Below are positions 31,358 to 40,701 of a stretch of 64,000 nucleotides of DNA, piece after piece; positions within the stretch are counted from its first letter, which is position 1; every line of letters begins with the position of its first letter. The stretch covers positions 1-64,000 of the forward strand of contig JABIAY010000053.1 in assembly GCA_018653085.1 (NCBI GenBank), in the 5' to 3' direction. Below the pieces are notes generated by a model. The model had not been told where the DNA came from. It did not search any database and saw only the letters and a list, made by a program, of their open reading frames with translations. The DNA comes from Nitrospina sp. Its GTDB lineage: Bacteria > Nitrospinota > Nitrospinia > Nitrospinales > VA-1. The position numbers and the translations under genes were made by a program.

Positions 31358-33844
31358 TTGGAACCAATCTGGTTACCCGTATTAGGGCTTAGCGGCTTGT
31401 TAGGGCTGGCTGTTCTAATGTATCCAGCCTCGCATCGCCTTAGTATTCCGTACACAGTTTTGTTGGCGATCACTGGTTGCCTTCTCGGTTACTTCGCAGA
31501 ATGGGGAGTTGACCTGCGGCACCTTGGAATCATCGGTGATTTTCTCGGTAGTCTGAACTCCTTCAGTATTTCCTCGGATGCAGTCCTTTTTATCTTCCTT
31601 CCTGTTCTGGTTTTTGAGGCCGCGTTGGGAATTGATGCGCATCGATTAATAGATGACATTGCCCCAATCCTTTTGCTTGCAGTTATCGGGCTTATAATTT
31701 CGGCCTTCATGGTGGGTTATACGCTTCACTGGGTATCCGGTGTTTCACTTATTGCCTGCCTGCTATTAGGTGCCATAGTGTCTGCGACGGATCCTGTAGC
31801 GGTAATGGCAATATTCAAAGAACTACAGGCTCCAAAAAGATTGACGGTTTTGGTAGAAGGTGAAAGCCTGTTTAACGATGCTACCGCAATAGTTCTGTTT
31901 GGAATTTTGTCCGCCGTGCTATTGGGGAATTCCGATGGAGATATTTTTTCCGGGGTTCAATCTTTTTTTAAAGTTTTTCTGTTAGGGCTTCTGGTCGGCG
32001 TAGCCATCGGTTACGGTTTCTGTTCCGTTTTATCTGCAATGGGGAAATACCCTCTCGTCCAAATTACTCTTACCTTATCGCTGGCCTATTTTTCTTTCAT
32101 TCTTGCCGAGCATTACCTGCATGTTTCAGGAGTCATGGCTGTGGTGGGTTCTGCTTTAGTAGTAGGTTCTTTTGGTCATGCGACCCTTTCTCACGAAACC
32201 TGGGAAAAACTGCATGAAACATGGGACCATTTTGCCTTTTGGGCTAATTCGATCATATTTGTTCTGGTAGGAATGATCGTTCCAAGAATCATGGGAAGTA
32301 TCAGCCTGAATGAATGGTTTCTGCTTGGAGTATTGGTGCTGATCGCATTCGGAGCACGGGCTTTGGTCCTCTTTGGCGTGCTCCCCCTATTCGAAAGAAA
32401 ACATTCAGCGGCAAAAATTAGTCTGGCCTATAAAGGGGTCATGCTTTGGGGTGGTCTTCGGGGAGCTGTTTCGTTGGCCCTGGCATTATCCATTATGGAA
32501 AACGTATTATTCGCTCCAGAAACACAAAGGTTTATTGGAGTGATGGTTACGGGGTTTGTCTTTTTTACCCTGCTGGTCAATGCAACAACCACTGGGGCGG
32601 CGCTGAAGTTATTTGGATTAGATCAGCTTGATCCCGTTGACCAGATAATCCGCAGTCGGGCTCTCAAACATTCATTGACTCAATTTCAAAATGCTCTGAA
32701 AAACAAAGCCAAAGAGCACAATATAAAGTCTGAGTTATCCGATAGCATTCTCAAACAATACCGGGAGGATGAAGAAGCGGTTAATAAATCACTGGCCGGG
32801 TCCAGGGAGCTTTCTGAAAATGATTGGATTCGGGTAGGCCTTTTTGATTTATGCGCTCTTGAAAAAGCAGGCTACCTTAAACAGTTTGAGGAAGGTTTTA
32901 TCTCCACCTATATCGTCCGTCGAATTTTAGCGCAAGCGGAAGATATGCTGGATGGTTTGCAAACTGGAGATGCCCGGGAGGGGTATAAAAAATCCTCAAC
33001 AAAAATTTTAGCATTCAATTGGAGATTTCATTTGGCACTTACCCTTCACCGTAGGTTTGGATATAGCAAAGGACTTTCAACGCATCTTGCTGACCGCTTT
33101 GAAATTCTGCTCTCCAGTCAAACAGTGATGAAAGAAAACTTATTAACCGCACTCCCAAAAATGGAACCTCTGATTGGGAAAAAATCCAGAGAAACTTTGC
33201 AGGCTTTAATCGAAAGCCGTCTCCAAAAAACAGAGCAGGCCTTACATATGCTCCAACTGCAGTACCCGGATTATTTTCTGATGTTGCAAAAACGTTATTT
33301 AAGTTATTTGGCGATAAGGCTTCAGGAAGCGGATTACGAGCAACTACGCGAGGAAGCGGTTATCAGTGGAGAGGTATTTAAAAATCTGGAAGCGGGTCTG
33401 GAGGCTCGGATTCGGAAAATTCGATCGCGCCCGGCTTTGGACCTTCATCTGGAACCTGAAAAACTGGTGCGGTGCGTTTCCTTGTTTTCGGATTTTCCCC
33501 CTGACCGGTTAAATCATATATCCCGGCTTCTGAAACCCATGCTGGCAGTTCCTGATGAAATAATTTTTAAAGAGGGAGAAATCGGGCATGCTATGTACTT
33601 TATTTCCTCCGGTTGTGTTGAGGTGGAAGTTCAACCAGAACCCGTTCGTTTGGGGAGCGGAGAGTTTTTTGGTGAAATTGCGTTGATCAAAAATAATCCC
33701 AGAACTTCTACAGTAAAAGCCCTGGGGTTCTGCGATCTGCTTGTCCTCAGTGACTCTGATTTCAAGTTATTTTTAGATGATAATCCTGAAATTCGACAAA
33801 CCCTGTCCGAAACTGCTGATAGGAGAATTGAAATGGACCACTAG
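31358..33844 (+). CDS. CPA1 Na+/H+ antiporter with C-terminal cyclic nucleotide-binding domain
   Basis: The 828-residue protein resembles plant SOS1-type antiporters. Residues 1-410 form 12 or so helices with the cation site SATDPVAVMAIFKEL (about residues 144-158) and VEGESLFNDATAIVLFG. A long helical cytoplasmic region follows (about 420-700). The last part is a CNBD (FKEGEIGHAMYFISSG, FFGEIALIKNNPRTSTVKA), so exchange may be gated by a cyclic nucleotide. The start is TTG, supported by GAGGGAG upstream; the first helix would be cut if a later ATG were used. It ends Asp-His-stop with the TAG inside a composite repeat. Confidence 0.92.
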   Translation: MEPIWLPVLGLSGLLGLAVLMYPASHRLSIPYTVLLAITGCLLGYFAEWGVDLRHLGIIGDFLGSLNSFSISSDAVLFIFLPVLVFEAALGIDAHRLIDDIAPILLLAVIGLIISAFMVGYTLHWVSGVSLIACLLLGAIVSATDPVAVMAIFKELQAPKRLTVLVEGESLFNDATAIVLFGILSAVLLGNSDGDIFSGVQSFFKVFLLGLLVGVAIGYGFCSVLSAMGKYPLVQITLTLSLAYFSFILAEHYLHVSGVMAVVGSALVVGSFGHATLSHETWEKLHETWDHFAFWANSIIFVLVGMIVPRIMGSISLNEWFLLGVLVLIAFGARALVLFGVLPLFERKHSAAKISLAYKGVMLWGGLRGAVSLALALSIMENVLFAPETQRFIGVMVTGFVFFTLLVNATTTGAALKLFGLDQLDPVDQIIRSRALKHSLTQFQNALKNKAKEHNIKSELSDSILKQYREDEEAVNKSLAGSRELSENDWIRVGLFDLCALEKAGYLKQFEEGFISTYIVRRILAQAEDMLDGLQTGDAREGYKKSSTKILAFNWRFHLALTLHRRFGYSKGLSTHLADRFEILLSSQTVMKENLLTALPKMEPLIGKKSRETLQALIESRLQKTEQALHMLQLQYPDYFLMLQKRYLSYLAIRLQEADYEQLREEAVISGEVFKNLEAGLEARIRKIRSRPALDLHLEPEKLVRCVSLFSDFPPDRLNHISRLLKPMLAVPDEIIFKEGEIGHAMYFISSGCVEVEVQPEPVRLGSGEFFGEIALIKNNPRTSTVKALGFCDLLVLSDSDFKLFLDDNPEIRQTLSETADRRIEMDH

Positions 33845-34125
33845 GCGTGGGGCCAGTACTGCATTGCCCGTCAAGCAGGCTAAGCCCTCAAGCGCAATAC
33901 TTTTATATCCCCTCCCTTCATAGGGAGGGGCCTGGGGAGGGTTGGCTGACTTCTGCTTTTTGCTACTTCGTGCCCCGAAGGGGTAGTGCTTTAATAGTTC
34001 CCCCTGATAAGGGGGATTGAGGGGGTTTGAACAAATCAGTAGTTTTGTTGGCGAGTAGCGAGTTGTCTCGGCGCAACGAGCCCTTGCTATCTGCCTCCGG
34101 TGGCTCACTGGAGAAAAAAAGACGC
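33838..34125. repeat. Composite repeat plus additional hairpin repeats
   Basis: 33838-33945 begins with the head and is almost identical (about 8 changes in 108) to 60240-60347. Then come CCCCGAAGGGG (about 33971), CCCCCTGATAAGGGGG (about 34002) and a diverged module TTGGCGAGTAGCGAGTTGTC (34050-34069). The whole gap between the antiporter and the copy-2 leader consists of repeats; no gene is seen. Confidence 0.88.
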
Positions 34126-34130
34126 ATTGT

Positions 34131-34186
34131 ATGGAATATTCTGAATCGTGCCAACTCTTATAAATACAGGGACTAAAATTTTTTTC
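34131..34186 (+). promoter_or_regulatory. Conserved leader/promoter element, copy 2 (DUF1538 operon)
   Basis: ATGGAATATTCTGAATC, CCAACTCTTATAAATA and AAAATTTTTTT match copy 1 at 31260-31313. It lies 21 bp before the DUF1538 start and probably carries a promoter (TATAAA) or a shared regulator site. Confidence 0.65.
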
Positions 34187-34206
34187 AACTGATTCGGGTA
34201 GGTTAA

Positions 34207-35973
34207 ATGGCTCATAAAATCCGGTTTGGAGACTTCGTAAGAGAGGTCAGTCTCAAGCAAAACTCTCTTTCTTATAATTCGTTAACCCCTGCGCCTGTTG
34301 TTGATGAAAGTGGGGAGGAAATTCCCTATCGTCCCACAAAGCTACAACTCCGCGGTATTGACATGTACCGGCTGCTCGGTCCTTATGTGGGCCTGCGTCT
34401 TTTAAATCAGGTGAAGGCCGTTGTTCCCCTTGCGCTCTATCTTTTCCTGTTTCAGGTTTTCATTCTCCGCCAAAATGTATTGGAGCACGGAGTCATCACA
34501 GCAGGGTTGCTGGCGGTTATCCTGGGCCTGATGATTTTTCTGGAAGGTCTGAAACTGGGTCTCATGCCTTTTGGGGAAGTGATCGGCAACACCTTGCCTA
34601 AAAAATCCAGACTTGAGGTTGTTTTATTCATCGCGTTTTTACTGGGCATCGGAGTCACCTTTGCCGAGCCGGCGATCGGGGCACTCCAGGCAGTGGGGTC
34701 CATTGTTGATGTACGCAAAGCGCCCTATCTTTATACCTTGCTTAATAATTGGAGCGGTTCCCTGGTTCTGGTGGTTGGCATCGGTGTTGGGCTGGCGGCG
34801 GTTTTGGGCACCATGCGTTTTCTCAACGGCTGGAGTCTCAAGCCTATGATTTATGGCGCCCTGATTCCTACGCTGGGATTGACGGTGTTTTGCATGATGG
34901 ACCCGGAACTGAACAAGATTCTGGGCTTGGCCTGGGATTGCGGGGCCGTGACCACGGGCCCGGTCACTGTTCCTCTGGTTTTGTCTCTGGGCATTGGAAT
35001 CGCCGCCGCGGCAGGAAAGGGTAATTCTTCTTTATCCGGTTTTGGCATTGTGACCCTGGCATCGCTCTTTCCCATCATCGGTGTGATGGGACTGGCGATT
35101 TATGTATCGATGATTGTCAGCCCGGAAGCCATCATCGCGGCGAGTCAGGTTGTGGTAGAGCAGGCAGGCACAAGTTGGTTGCAGGAGACTCCCTATGTTG
35201 AGATCCTTTCCGGTGCCCGCTCTATTGTTCCCTTGGTTCTCTTTTTATTCCTGGTTCTCAAACTACTGTTGCGGGAAAAAGTCCATGAACCGGGAATCCT
35301 TATTTATGGCCTTTTCCTTGCCCTGATTGGAATGATCGTGTTCAACGTTGGTTTGACTTATGGTCTCGCCAAATTGGGTAGCCAATCTGGAAGTTTTGTG
35401 CCTGCGGCTTTTGCCCAGTTGGAAAACGTAGCGGGTTCCCCTTTATACACATACTCGTTGGGAGTTTTCATTGCCCTGTTTTTCGCGTGGATACTGGGCT
35501 TCGGAGCTACCCTGGCAGAACCGGCATTAAATGCTCTGGGTCAGACGGTAGAAAATCTCACCAACGGGGTTTTCCGGAAAAGCATGCTCATGATGGCGGT
35601 TTCAACGGGTGTTGGTTTTGGCATAAGCCTGGGAGTGCTGAAAATTATTTTTGAAATTCCGATTTCTTACTTTTTATTACCCGGTTATACCCTGGCTATT
35701 GTGCTCACCGCGTTTTCTTCCGAAGAATTTGTTAATGTGGCCTGGGACAGTGCCGGGGTGACTACGGGGCCGGTCACGGTTCCTCTTGTGTTGGCCATGG
35801 GTTTAGGGTTTGGCAACGCGGTTCAGGCTGTCGAAGGCTTTGGCATTTTATCCATGGCTTCCATCTGCCCGATCTTGTCGGTGTTAATCATGGGTATCTG
35901 GATTCAGTTCAAAACCCGGAGAGCTAATTTGAAGCGGGTAAACATTTTGAAAGGACAGGAGGCTGTAGCATGA
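34207..35973 (+). CDS. DUF1538 family membrane protein (internally duplicated)
   Basis: The 588-residue protein has two homologous membrane halves. Each carries a FAEPAIGALQAVG or LAEPALNALGQTV motif and the repeated TTGPVTVPLVL (about residues 256-266 and 518-528). Such internal duplication with inverted or parallel halves is typical of transporters. DUF1538 proteins have no proven substrate. The gene overlaps the following PII-like gene by ATGA, indicating tight coupling with a nitrogen- or carbon-sensing protein. An upstream element is shared with the antiporter gene. Confidence 0.9.
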   Translation: MAHKIRFGDFVREVSLKQNSLSYNSLTPAPVVDESGEEIPYRPTKLQLRGIDMYRLLGPYVGLRLLNQVKAVVPLALYLFLFQVFILRQNVLEHGVITAGLLAVILGLMIFLEGLKLGLMPFGEVIGNTLPKKSRLEVVLFIAFLLGIGVTFAEPAIGALQAVGSIVDVRKAPYLYTLLNNWSGSLVLVVGIGVGLAAVLGTMRFLNGWSLKPMIYGALIPTLGLTVFCMMDPELNKILGLAWDCGAVTTGPVTVPLVLSLGIGIAAAAGKGNSSLSGFGIVTLASLFPIIGVMGLAIYVSMIVSPEAIIAASQVVVEQAGTSWLQETPYVEILSGARSIVPLVLFLFLVLKLLLREKVHEPGILIYGLFLALIGMIVFNVGLTYGLAKLGSQSGSFVPAAFAQLENVAGSPLYTYSLGVFIALFFAWILGFGATLAEPALNALGQTVENLTNGVFRKSMLMMAVSTGVGFGISLGVLKIIFEIPISYFLLPGYTLAIVLTAFSSEEFVNVAWDSAGVTTGPVTVPLVLAMGLGFGNAVQAVEGFGILSMASICPILSVLIMGIWIQFKTRRANLKRVNILKGQEAVA

Positions 35974-36362
35974 GCCTGAGAGAGATCACGGTTCTAACGG
36001 ACATCGCATTGATCACCTGTATTGTGCAACGAGGGGTGGCCGACACGATCATCCAGGCGGCCCGCGAAGCGGGAGCCCAGGGAGCAACGGTTCACTTTGC
36101 ACGGGGCATGGGGGTGAGAGAACGGCTTGGCATTCTGGGGGTTGCTGTGGAAGTGGAAAAAGAGGTTATCGATATTGTTGTTTCCAAGGAACAGGTGGAA
36201 CGTGTTTTTGAGCGAATGTATCTGGCAGGAAATCTCGATACACCGGGAATGGGGATCATGTACATCACATCGCTGGAAAAGGCGGCGACTTATATACCGC
36301 CGGATGTTCTGGGTAAATTCTCATCTGATAAAGATGAAAAGGCTCCAAAAGAATCCTGCTGA
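35970..36362 (+). CDS. PII-like signalling protein, first of two
   Basis: The 130-residue protein has the PII fold pattern: TVLTDIALITCIVQRGVADTIIQAAREAGAQGATVHFARGMG, then the second beta-alpha-beta unit VEKEVIDIVVSKEQVERVFERMYLAGNLDTPGMGIMYIT. The T-loop region is short and lacks the uridylylated Tyr context of GlnB. It overlaps the DUF1538 gene by four bases, so it probably binds or regulates that membrane protein, as GlnK does for AmtB. That partnership is inference. Confidence 0.85.
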   Translation: MSLREITVLTDIALITCIVQRGVADTIIQAAREAGAQGATVHFARGMGVRERLGILGVAVEVEKEVIDIVVSKEQVERVFERMYLAGNLDTPGMGIMYITSLEKAATYIPPDVLGKFSSDKDEKAPKESC

Positions 36363-36368
36363 GGTTTT

Positions 36369-36704
36369 ATGGAAAATAATTCTGGCAAAGATATAAAACG
36401 CATTACCTGCTTTCTACCTAAAGGAGCGGGCATTCGTCTTGTCGAAATGTTGCACGTTGAAAAAAATATTGATGCAACCAATGTGCATACCGGAAGGGGA
36501 TTGCGTACCGTGGAGAGCGTTAAAGACTATGGAGCCTGGTCTGAGCAGGATGTGTTGACCGTTGTGGTAGACGCTGAACGGGCCGAAGAAGTTTTTGAGT
36601 TTATTTTTTTTCAAGGGGAACTTAATAAACCAGGCGGCGGTTTCATTTACCTGACCCCATTGATCAAGGCCTCGCATTACACCCTGCCCAGTATAGAGGG
36701 CTGA
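36369..36704 (+). CDS. PII-like signalling protein, second of two
   Basis: The 111-residue protein keeps the same layout (ITCFLPKGAGIRLVEMLHVEKNIDATNVHTGRG, then TVVVDAERAEEVFEFIFFQGELNKPGGGFIYLTPL). It is clearly diverged from the first copy. It starts six bases after the first PII stop. Having two PII-like subunits suggests a hetero-oligomer or two signals acting on one channel. Confidence 0.82.
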   Translation: MENNSGKDIKRITCFLPKGAGIRLVEMLHVEKNIDATNVHTGRGLRTVESVKDYGAWSEQDVLTVVVDAERAEEVFEFIFFQGELNKPGGGFIYLTPLIKASHYTLPSIEG

Positions 36705-36799
36705 AAAAGTATCTGGATTTTAGAGCGCAATTGTCCTAATCTGTAAACATAAAAATAAAATTTTGCAGGCAAATCAAAAAATAATTGGGAGAGATTTGT

Positions 36800-37093
36800 A
36801 TGCCTACAGACTTTCAAGACCCCATCACTTCTTTTCTTGCCGATAAATCCTTTGCGGTTCCATTGAGTCAGGTTCTTCTGTTTACTTTGTTGATGACGCT
36901 GTGCATGCTTTTTGGCAGGCACAAACTGGGCTTGATGGTATCCTACGCATTTGTGTTTTACTGGGGATTTGTTTTTAACAGAAGCTATTTTATCGATTTG
37001 TTGGGCAATACCAATACGGGTCTTTACAGCTATGCCGTGTTCGGGTTTCTCATGGCAGTGCTTGCTGTCATAGGAATGTTTAAAAAAAGTTGA
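36800..37093 (+). CDS. Small membrane protein at the end of the DUF1538-PII operon
   Basis: A 97-residue protein with three membrane helices and no recognised family. GGGAGAGATTTGT lies directly before the ATG at 36800. It is 95 bp after the second PII gene on the same strand and may be co-transcribed. Confidence 0.65.
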   Translation: MPTDFQDPITSFLADKSFAVPLSQVLLFTLLMTLCMLFGRHKLGLMVSYAFVFYWGFVFNRSYFIDLLGNTNTGLYSYAVFGFLMAVLAVIGMFKKS

Positions 37094-37111
37094 GGGGGAA
37101 AATAGAAGGAG

Positions 37112-37915
37112 CTATTCTGCGAGCTTGTATTTTTTCACGATCAGTCTTCTCATATCCCGGGATTTTCCAGCCCAGAAAAAGGTACCCAAGTCCTTATAAT
37201 ACTCCAGGGCGAGATCAACATGTTCCAAGGCTTTTTGTCCGTTGTTCATGTTGGCATAAACTACTGCCATGTTGTAATGAATGCCTGGGACGTGATCATC
37301 CAGCTTCATAGCCATATCCAGATATTTTTTAGCAGAGGCATAATCCTTATTCTTTATGTACCCTGCAGACAGCTTTTTTAGAGTATCCACATTTTCAGGT
37401 GCAAATTTATGCGCTTCCAGCAAGACCTGAATCCCTGCTTTAATCTTTCCCTGTCGCAGGTAGATGTCCCCGATCACACGGTAGGGGGCTTGTAATTGAG
37501 GATTTTGTTTCAAAGCTTGCCGGGACAACTTCAGCGCTTCGTTGAACTCTCTGCGGCTATAATGGACCTCGGCCAATATGGCCTTCGCCTCTGGCAAAGT
37601 GGGGTCAATTGCAAGAATTTCGTTTGCTCTTTCCCTGGCTTTTAACTCCTGCCCGGTCTGGATCAATACTTCCGCATAGAAATACAGAGCTTCAACATCT
37701 TCGGGGTATTGCGCCAGAAAATATTCCACGTTACTTTTAGCCTTGTCGAAGTTTTCTTCCGAGAAAGCTTTTCTTGCCTCCTCCATTTTGGCGCGATCAG
37801 GTTCATCGCTGTCCTCGCCACCGCAAGAGATCAGAAGACAAATCGAAAGCAAAAGGATGAACTTAAAAAACGGGGATTTGTTTTCCAGGCATCGTGTGGA
37901 GGAATGAAGATTCAT
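37112..37915 (-). CDS. TPR-repeat lipoprotein
   Basis: The 267-residue protein has a lipobox (LLISCGG, Cys at about residue 32) and about six TPR units (FDKAKSNVEYFLAQYPEDVEALYFYAEVL, FNEALKLSRQALKQNPQLQAPYRVIG, and so on). It is similar in plan to the lipoprotein at 28971. The first 14 residues before the hydrophobic core are unusually long for a signal peptide, so a later start cannot be excluded. Confidence 0.83.
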   Translation of the reverse strand: MNLHSSTRCLENKSPFFKFILLLSICLLISCGGEDSDEPDRAKMEEARKAFSEENFDKAKSNVEYFLAQYPEDVEALYFYAEVLIQTGQELKARERANEILAIDPTLPEAKAILAEVHYSRREFNEALKLSRQALKQNPQLQAPYRVIGDIYLRQGKIKAGIQVLLEAHKFAPENVDTLKKLSAGYIKNKDYASAKKYLDMAMKLDDHVPGIHYNMAVVYANMNNGQKALEHVDLALEYYKDLGTFFWAGKSRDMRRLIVKKYKLAE

Positions 37916-38133
37916 AGATTTAGCAATGGGTATCGAATGAGTGAATAAAGATTGGCAAAATGGGCTGATTTATTAGTTTTTCATGGGCTTAGAAGGTTAA
38001 GTATAGTTTGAAACATCGGTTTGTCAATAGCTCTGAGGATTTTAAAAGAACTTATGATGGCATTTCTAACCTTTTTTGCGAGCCTACAACCTGTAGGTTG
38101 CTGAATAAGGCCAAGGTAACATCATTTAAGGAT

Positions 38134-38553
38134 TCATTCTCCGATCAAATGCAAAATGATCTCTCTTTTATGAGCATGGGTGCGGTGCTCGAACAGGTAA
38201 ATTCCCTGCCAGATTCCCAAGCTCGGTTTATTGTCTTGCACCGGTATGGACAACTGGGTCTGGGTGAGCGCGGACCGGACATGCGCTGGCATGTCGTCTG
38301 GACCTTCCGCCTGGTGTTGAAAAAGTGAATCGCCATCGGGAACCAACCGGTTAAAAAACCGGTTTAAATCGTCCAGGACATCCGGGTCGGCGTTTTCCTG
38401 AATCAGCAAAGATGCCGAGGTATGGGGGATAAATAGTGTTAACAGTCCGGATCGAATATCCTGCTCGCGGACCCAACTGCAAACCTCACGGTTTACGCAA
38501 TAAATACCGCGCCCCTGCGTTGAAACTGAAAACTTAAACTGCACTTGTTTCAT
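38134..38553 (-). CDS. YjbQ/UPF0047 family protein
   Basis: The 139-residue protein matches YjbQ along its full length: FSVSTQGRGIYCVNREVC, LLTLFIPHTSASLLIQENADPDV with the conserved HTSA motif and IPVQDNKPSLGIWQGIYLFEHR. Family members have weak secondary thiamin-phosphate-synthase activity; the true role is unsettled. GAGGTTGGGAA precedes the ATG. Confidence 0.93.
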   Translation of the reverse strand: MKQVQFKFSVSTQGRGIYCVNREVCSWVREQDIRSGLLTLFIPHTSASLLIQENADPDVLDDLNRFFNRLVPDGDSLFQHQAEGPDDMPAHVRSALTQTQLSIPVQDNKPSLGIWQGIYLFEHRTHAHKREIILHLIGE

Positions 38554-38712
38554 TTCCCAACCTCAAAATCTATGATTTATAGCCTTTTATCGGATTCCCG
38601 CTCTCGACTTTGAGGGGATTTCAGGATATCATTTTAAAACCTTAACCGTGTACCACGCCATAATGGACGAACTGAGGCGTAGGTTCAAAAAAATTTTCCA
38701 GGGGAGCCGAAT

Positions 38713-40143
38713 ATGCCTTTACCCGCTGATAAGGAAGTAAGTTTTAGGGAAAGTGTCAACCTGTGCTGTGATCTGGCCATGGCCACTCTGGATATTCCGG
38801 AAGGTATGGCTAAATATATCCGGAATGTGAACAATGTTTATCAGGTTCGATTCCCGGTTAAAATCAAAGGAGAGATTGAAACTTTCATCGGGTGGCGAGC
38901 GGTCCACAGTGACCATAAATTGCCTGCCAAAGGTGGCATCCGTTTTGCCCCAAACGTTAACCAGGACGAAGTGGAAGCTCTTGCGGCTTTGATGTCTTAC
39001 AAATGTTCGTTGGTGGATGTGCCGTTCGGCGGGTCAAAAGGCGGGCTACTGATTGACCCAAGAAATTATGACCGTGACGAGATGGAGCGCATCACTCGGC
39101 GCTTTGCCTTCGAGTTGATCCAAAAGGATTATATCGGGTCGGGAACGAATGTTCCGGCTCCCGACATGGGTACCGGTCAGCGCGAGATGGCCTGGATAGT
39201 CAGCACCTATGCCGCCCACTGTCCCGGTGATATTGACCACATGGGCTGTGTGACCGGAAAACCGGTTACGATGGGAGGCATTCGTGGGCGGGTGGAAGCA
39301 ACAGGGCGGGGTGTTGTGTTCGGTCTCAGGGAATTTTTTCGCCACCCTGAAGATGTCAAACGGGCTAAATTGGAAGGAAACTCCCTGGAAGGAAAAAAAG
39401 TGATTATCCAGGGATTGGGCAATGTCGGTTACTACACGGCCAGCATTCTTCAGGAAGAAGATGGCGCAAAAATCGTTGCCATCCTGGAATGGGACGGTGC
39501 TCTGGTTGACCCCAAAGGCCTTGATGTAAATGATGTTTTTCAGTACAAATGCGATAACAAAGGCGGGGTGAAAGGGTACCCCAGGGCGGAATACGTTGAG
39601 GATAGTAAATCGCTTCTGGAGATGGAATGCGATATTCTCATTCCCGCCGCGATGGAGGCCGTGATCAACCGGGGTAATGCCGCCAAAATTAAAGCGAAGT
39701 TGATTGGCGAAGCCGCGAATGGACCGGTCACATTTGCCGCTGAAACGGTACTAAAAGAAAAAGGGGTCGTCATTATTCCCGATGTATATCTCAATGCCGG
39801 AGGCGTGACGGTTTCTTATTTCGAATGGATTAAAAATCTCTCGCATATCCGGTTCGGTCGCATGAACCGAAGATATGAAGAAGGCCAGAGCCAGCTTTTG
39901 ATAGAAGCTATAGAAAAAACCGGAAACAAGGTTCCAGTGGAACTGGTGGAAAAACTCAGCCAGGGCGCGGATGAAATCGCATTGGTCCGATCCGGACTCG
40001 ATGACACCATGCGTAAAGCCTTTCAGGATATTCGCGAACGCTTCTGGTCTAATGAGAAAATTCCCAATTACCGAACCGCGGCTATGGCGATTGCTATTGA
40101 AAAAATCCACACCAGTTACCGCACTATGGGAATCTACCCTTAG
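38713..40143 (+). CDS. gdhA: Glutamate dehydrogenase (Glu/Leu/Phe/Val dehydrogenase family)
   Basis: Interconverts glutamate and 2-oxoglutarate plus ammonia. The 476-residue protein has the substrate-domain motifs LPAKGGIRFAPNVN (about residues 74-87, catalytic Lys), DVPFGGSKGGL and VPAPDMGTGQREMAWI. The NAD(P)-binding motif VIIQGLGNVGYYTA is at about 231-244. It is longer than usual enzymes (about 420-450) through insertions near the C-terminus. CCAGGGGAGC precedes the ATG. A diverged repeat follows the stop. The nearby PII-like genes deal with nitrogen signals, but no operon link exists. Confidence 0.95.
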   Translation: MPLPADKEVSFRESVNLCCDLAMATLDIPEGMAKYIRNVNNVYQVRFPVKIKGEIETFIGWRAVHSDHKLPAKGGIRFAPNVNQDEVEALAALMSYKCSLVDVPFGGSKGGLLIDPRNYDRDEMERITRRFAFELIQKDYIGSGTNVPAPDMGTGQREMAWIVSTYAAHCPGDIDHMGCVTGKPVTMGGIRGRVEATGRGVVFGLREFFRHPEDVKRAKLEGNSLEGKKVIIQGLGNVGYYTASILQEEDGAKIVAILEWDGALVDPKGLDVNDVFQYKCDNKGGVKGYPRAEYVEDSKSLLEMECDILIPAAMEAVINRGNAAKIKAKLIGEAANGPVTFAAETVLKEKGVVIIPDVYLNAGGVTVSYFEWIKNLSHIRFGRMNRRYEEGQSQLLIEAIEKTGNKVPVELVEKLSQGADEIALVRSGLDDTMRKAFQDIRERFWSNEKIPNYRTAAMAIAIEKIHTSYRTMGIYP

Positions 40144-40230
40144 CGGCGAACCGCCGCAGGCAACTGGCAATAGCTTTATCTTCCGGGCAAGGCGTATTGG
40201 CGGCTTAATAAGTCATTGCTCACTGCCTTG
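40141..40230. repeat. Diverged composite repeat after gdhA
   Basis: TTAGCGGCGAACCGCCGCAGGC starts at the stop codon and forms a hairpin. GGCAATAGCTTTATCTTCCGG and GGCGTATTGGCGGCTTAATAAG resemble a decayed second module. Confidence 0.55.
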
Positions 40231-40236
40231 GATCGG

Positions 40237-40701
40237 TCAACCGGTTCCGCATTCATGACCCGACTCAAAGCACAGGCCATCCGGGGTTCCTCCTTCGGAC
40301 ACGATTTTGAGGAGAGGAAGCGCATGCTCTTTCCAGCCCTGTCCAAAGGAATCGGCGGCAGATTTTAAACGCACATTGTAATGGCGAAGCGTTAGTTGAG
40401 TGCCGTTATTGCCTTTGGGTTTCAGGATAATTTCTACCGTTGATTCACCTGGCTCCAGGCCTTCTATTCCACCCCAGTTGAAAACTACTTTTTCGTAGGG
40501 AACAACCTCTACATATTGTCCCCGACAGTCGGCGGTTTCATCTTTTTTGGCGACACGAAAAATACCACCGGGTTTGGCATCGGCTTCCACCACTTCTCCA
40601 AACCATTCCTTCATTTTGCCTTGTTCAGTCAGATAGGAAAATACAATTTCAGGTTTAGCCTGAATGGTTATTTCTCTAATCAGTTCATACGAGTCGGTCA
40701 T
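40237..40701 (-). CDS. SRPBCC / AHSA1-like domain protein
   Basis: The 154-residue protein is a START-like domain (IREITIQAKPEIVFSYLTEQGKMKEWFG, GGIFRVAKKDETADCRGQYVEVVPYEKVVFNWG, ESTVEIILKPKGNNGTQLTLRHYNV), a hydrophobic-ligand-binding fold. The start overlaps the stop of the ArsR gene as ATGA, so it is probably translated with its regulator. ArsR plus AHSA1 pairs are common; function is usually unknown. Confidence 0.88.
   Translation of the reverse strand: MTDSYELIREITIQAKPEIVFSYLTEQGKMKEWFGEVVEADAKPGGIFRVAKKDETADCRGQYVEVVPYEKVVFNWGGIEGLEPGESTVEIILKPKGNNGTQLTLRHYNVRLKSAADSFGQGWKEHALPLLKIVSEGGTPDGLCFESGHECGTG

Noticed and set aside
38008-38328. ORF of 106 codons on the plus strand
   Set aside because: Largely antisense to yjbQ and starting at a TTG without a ribosome site.
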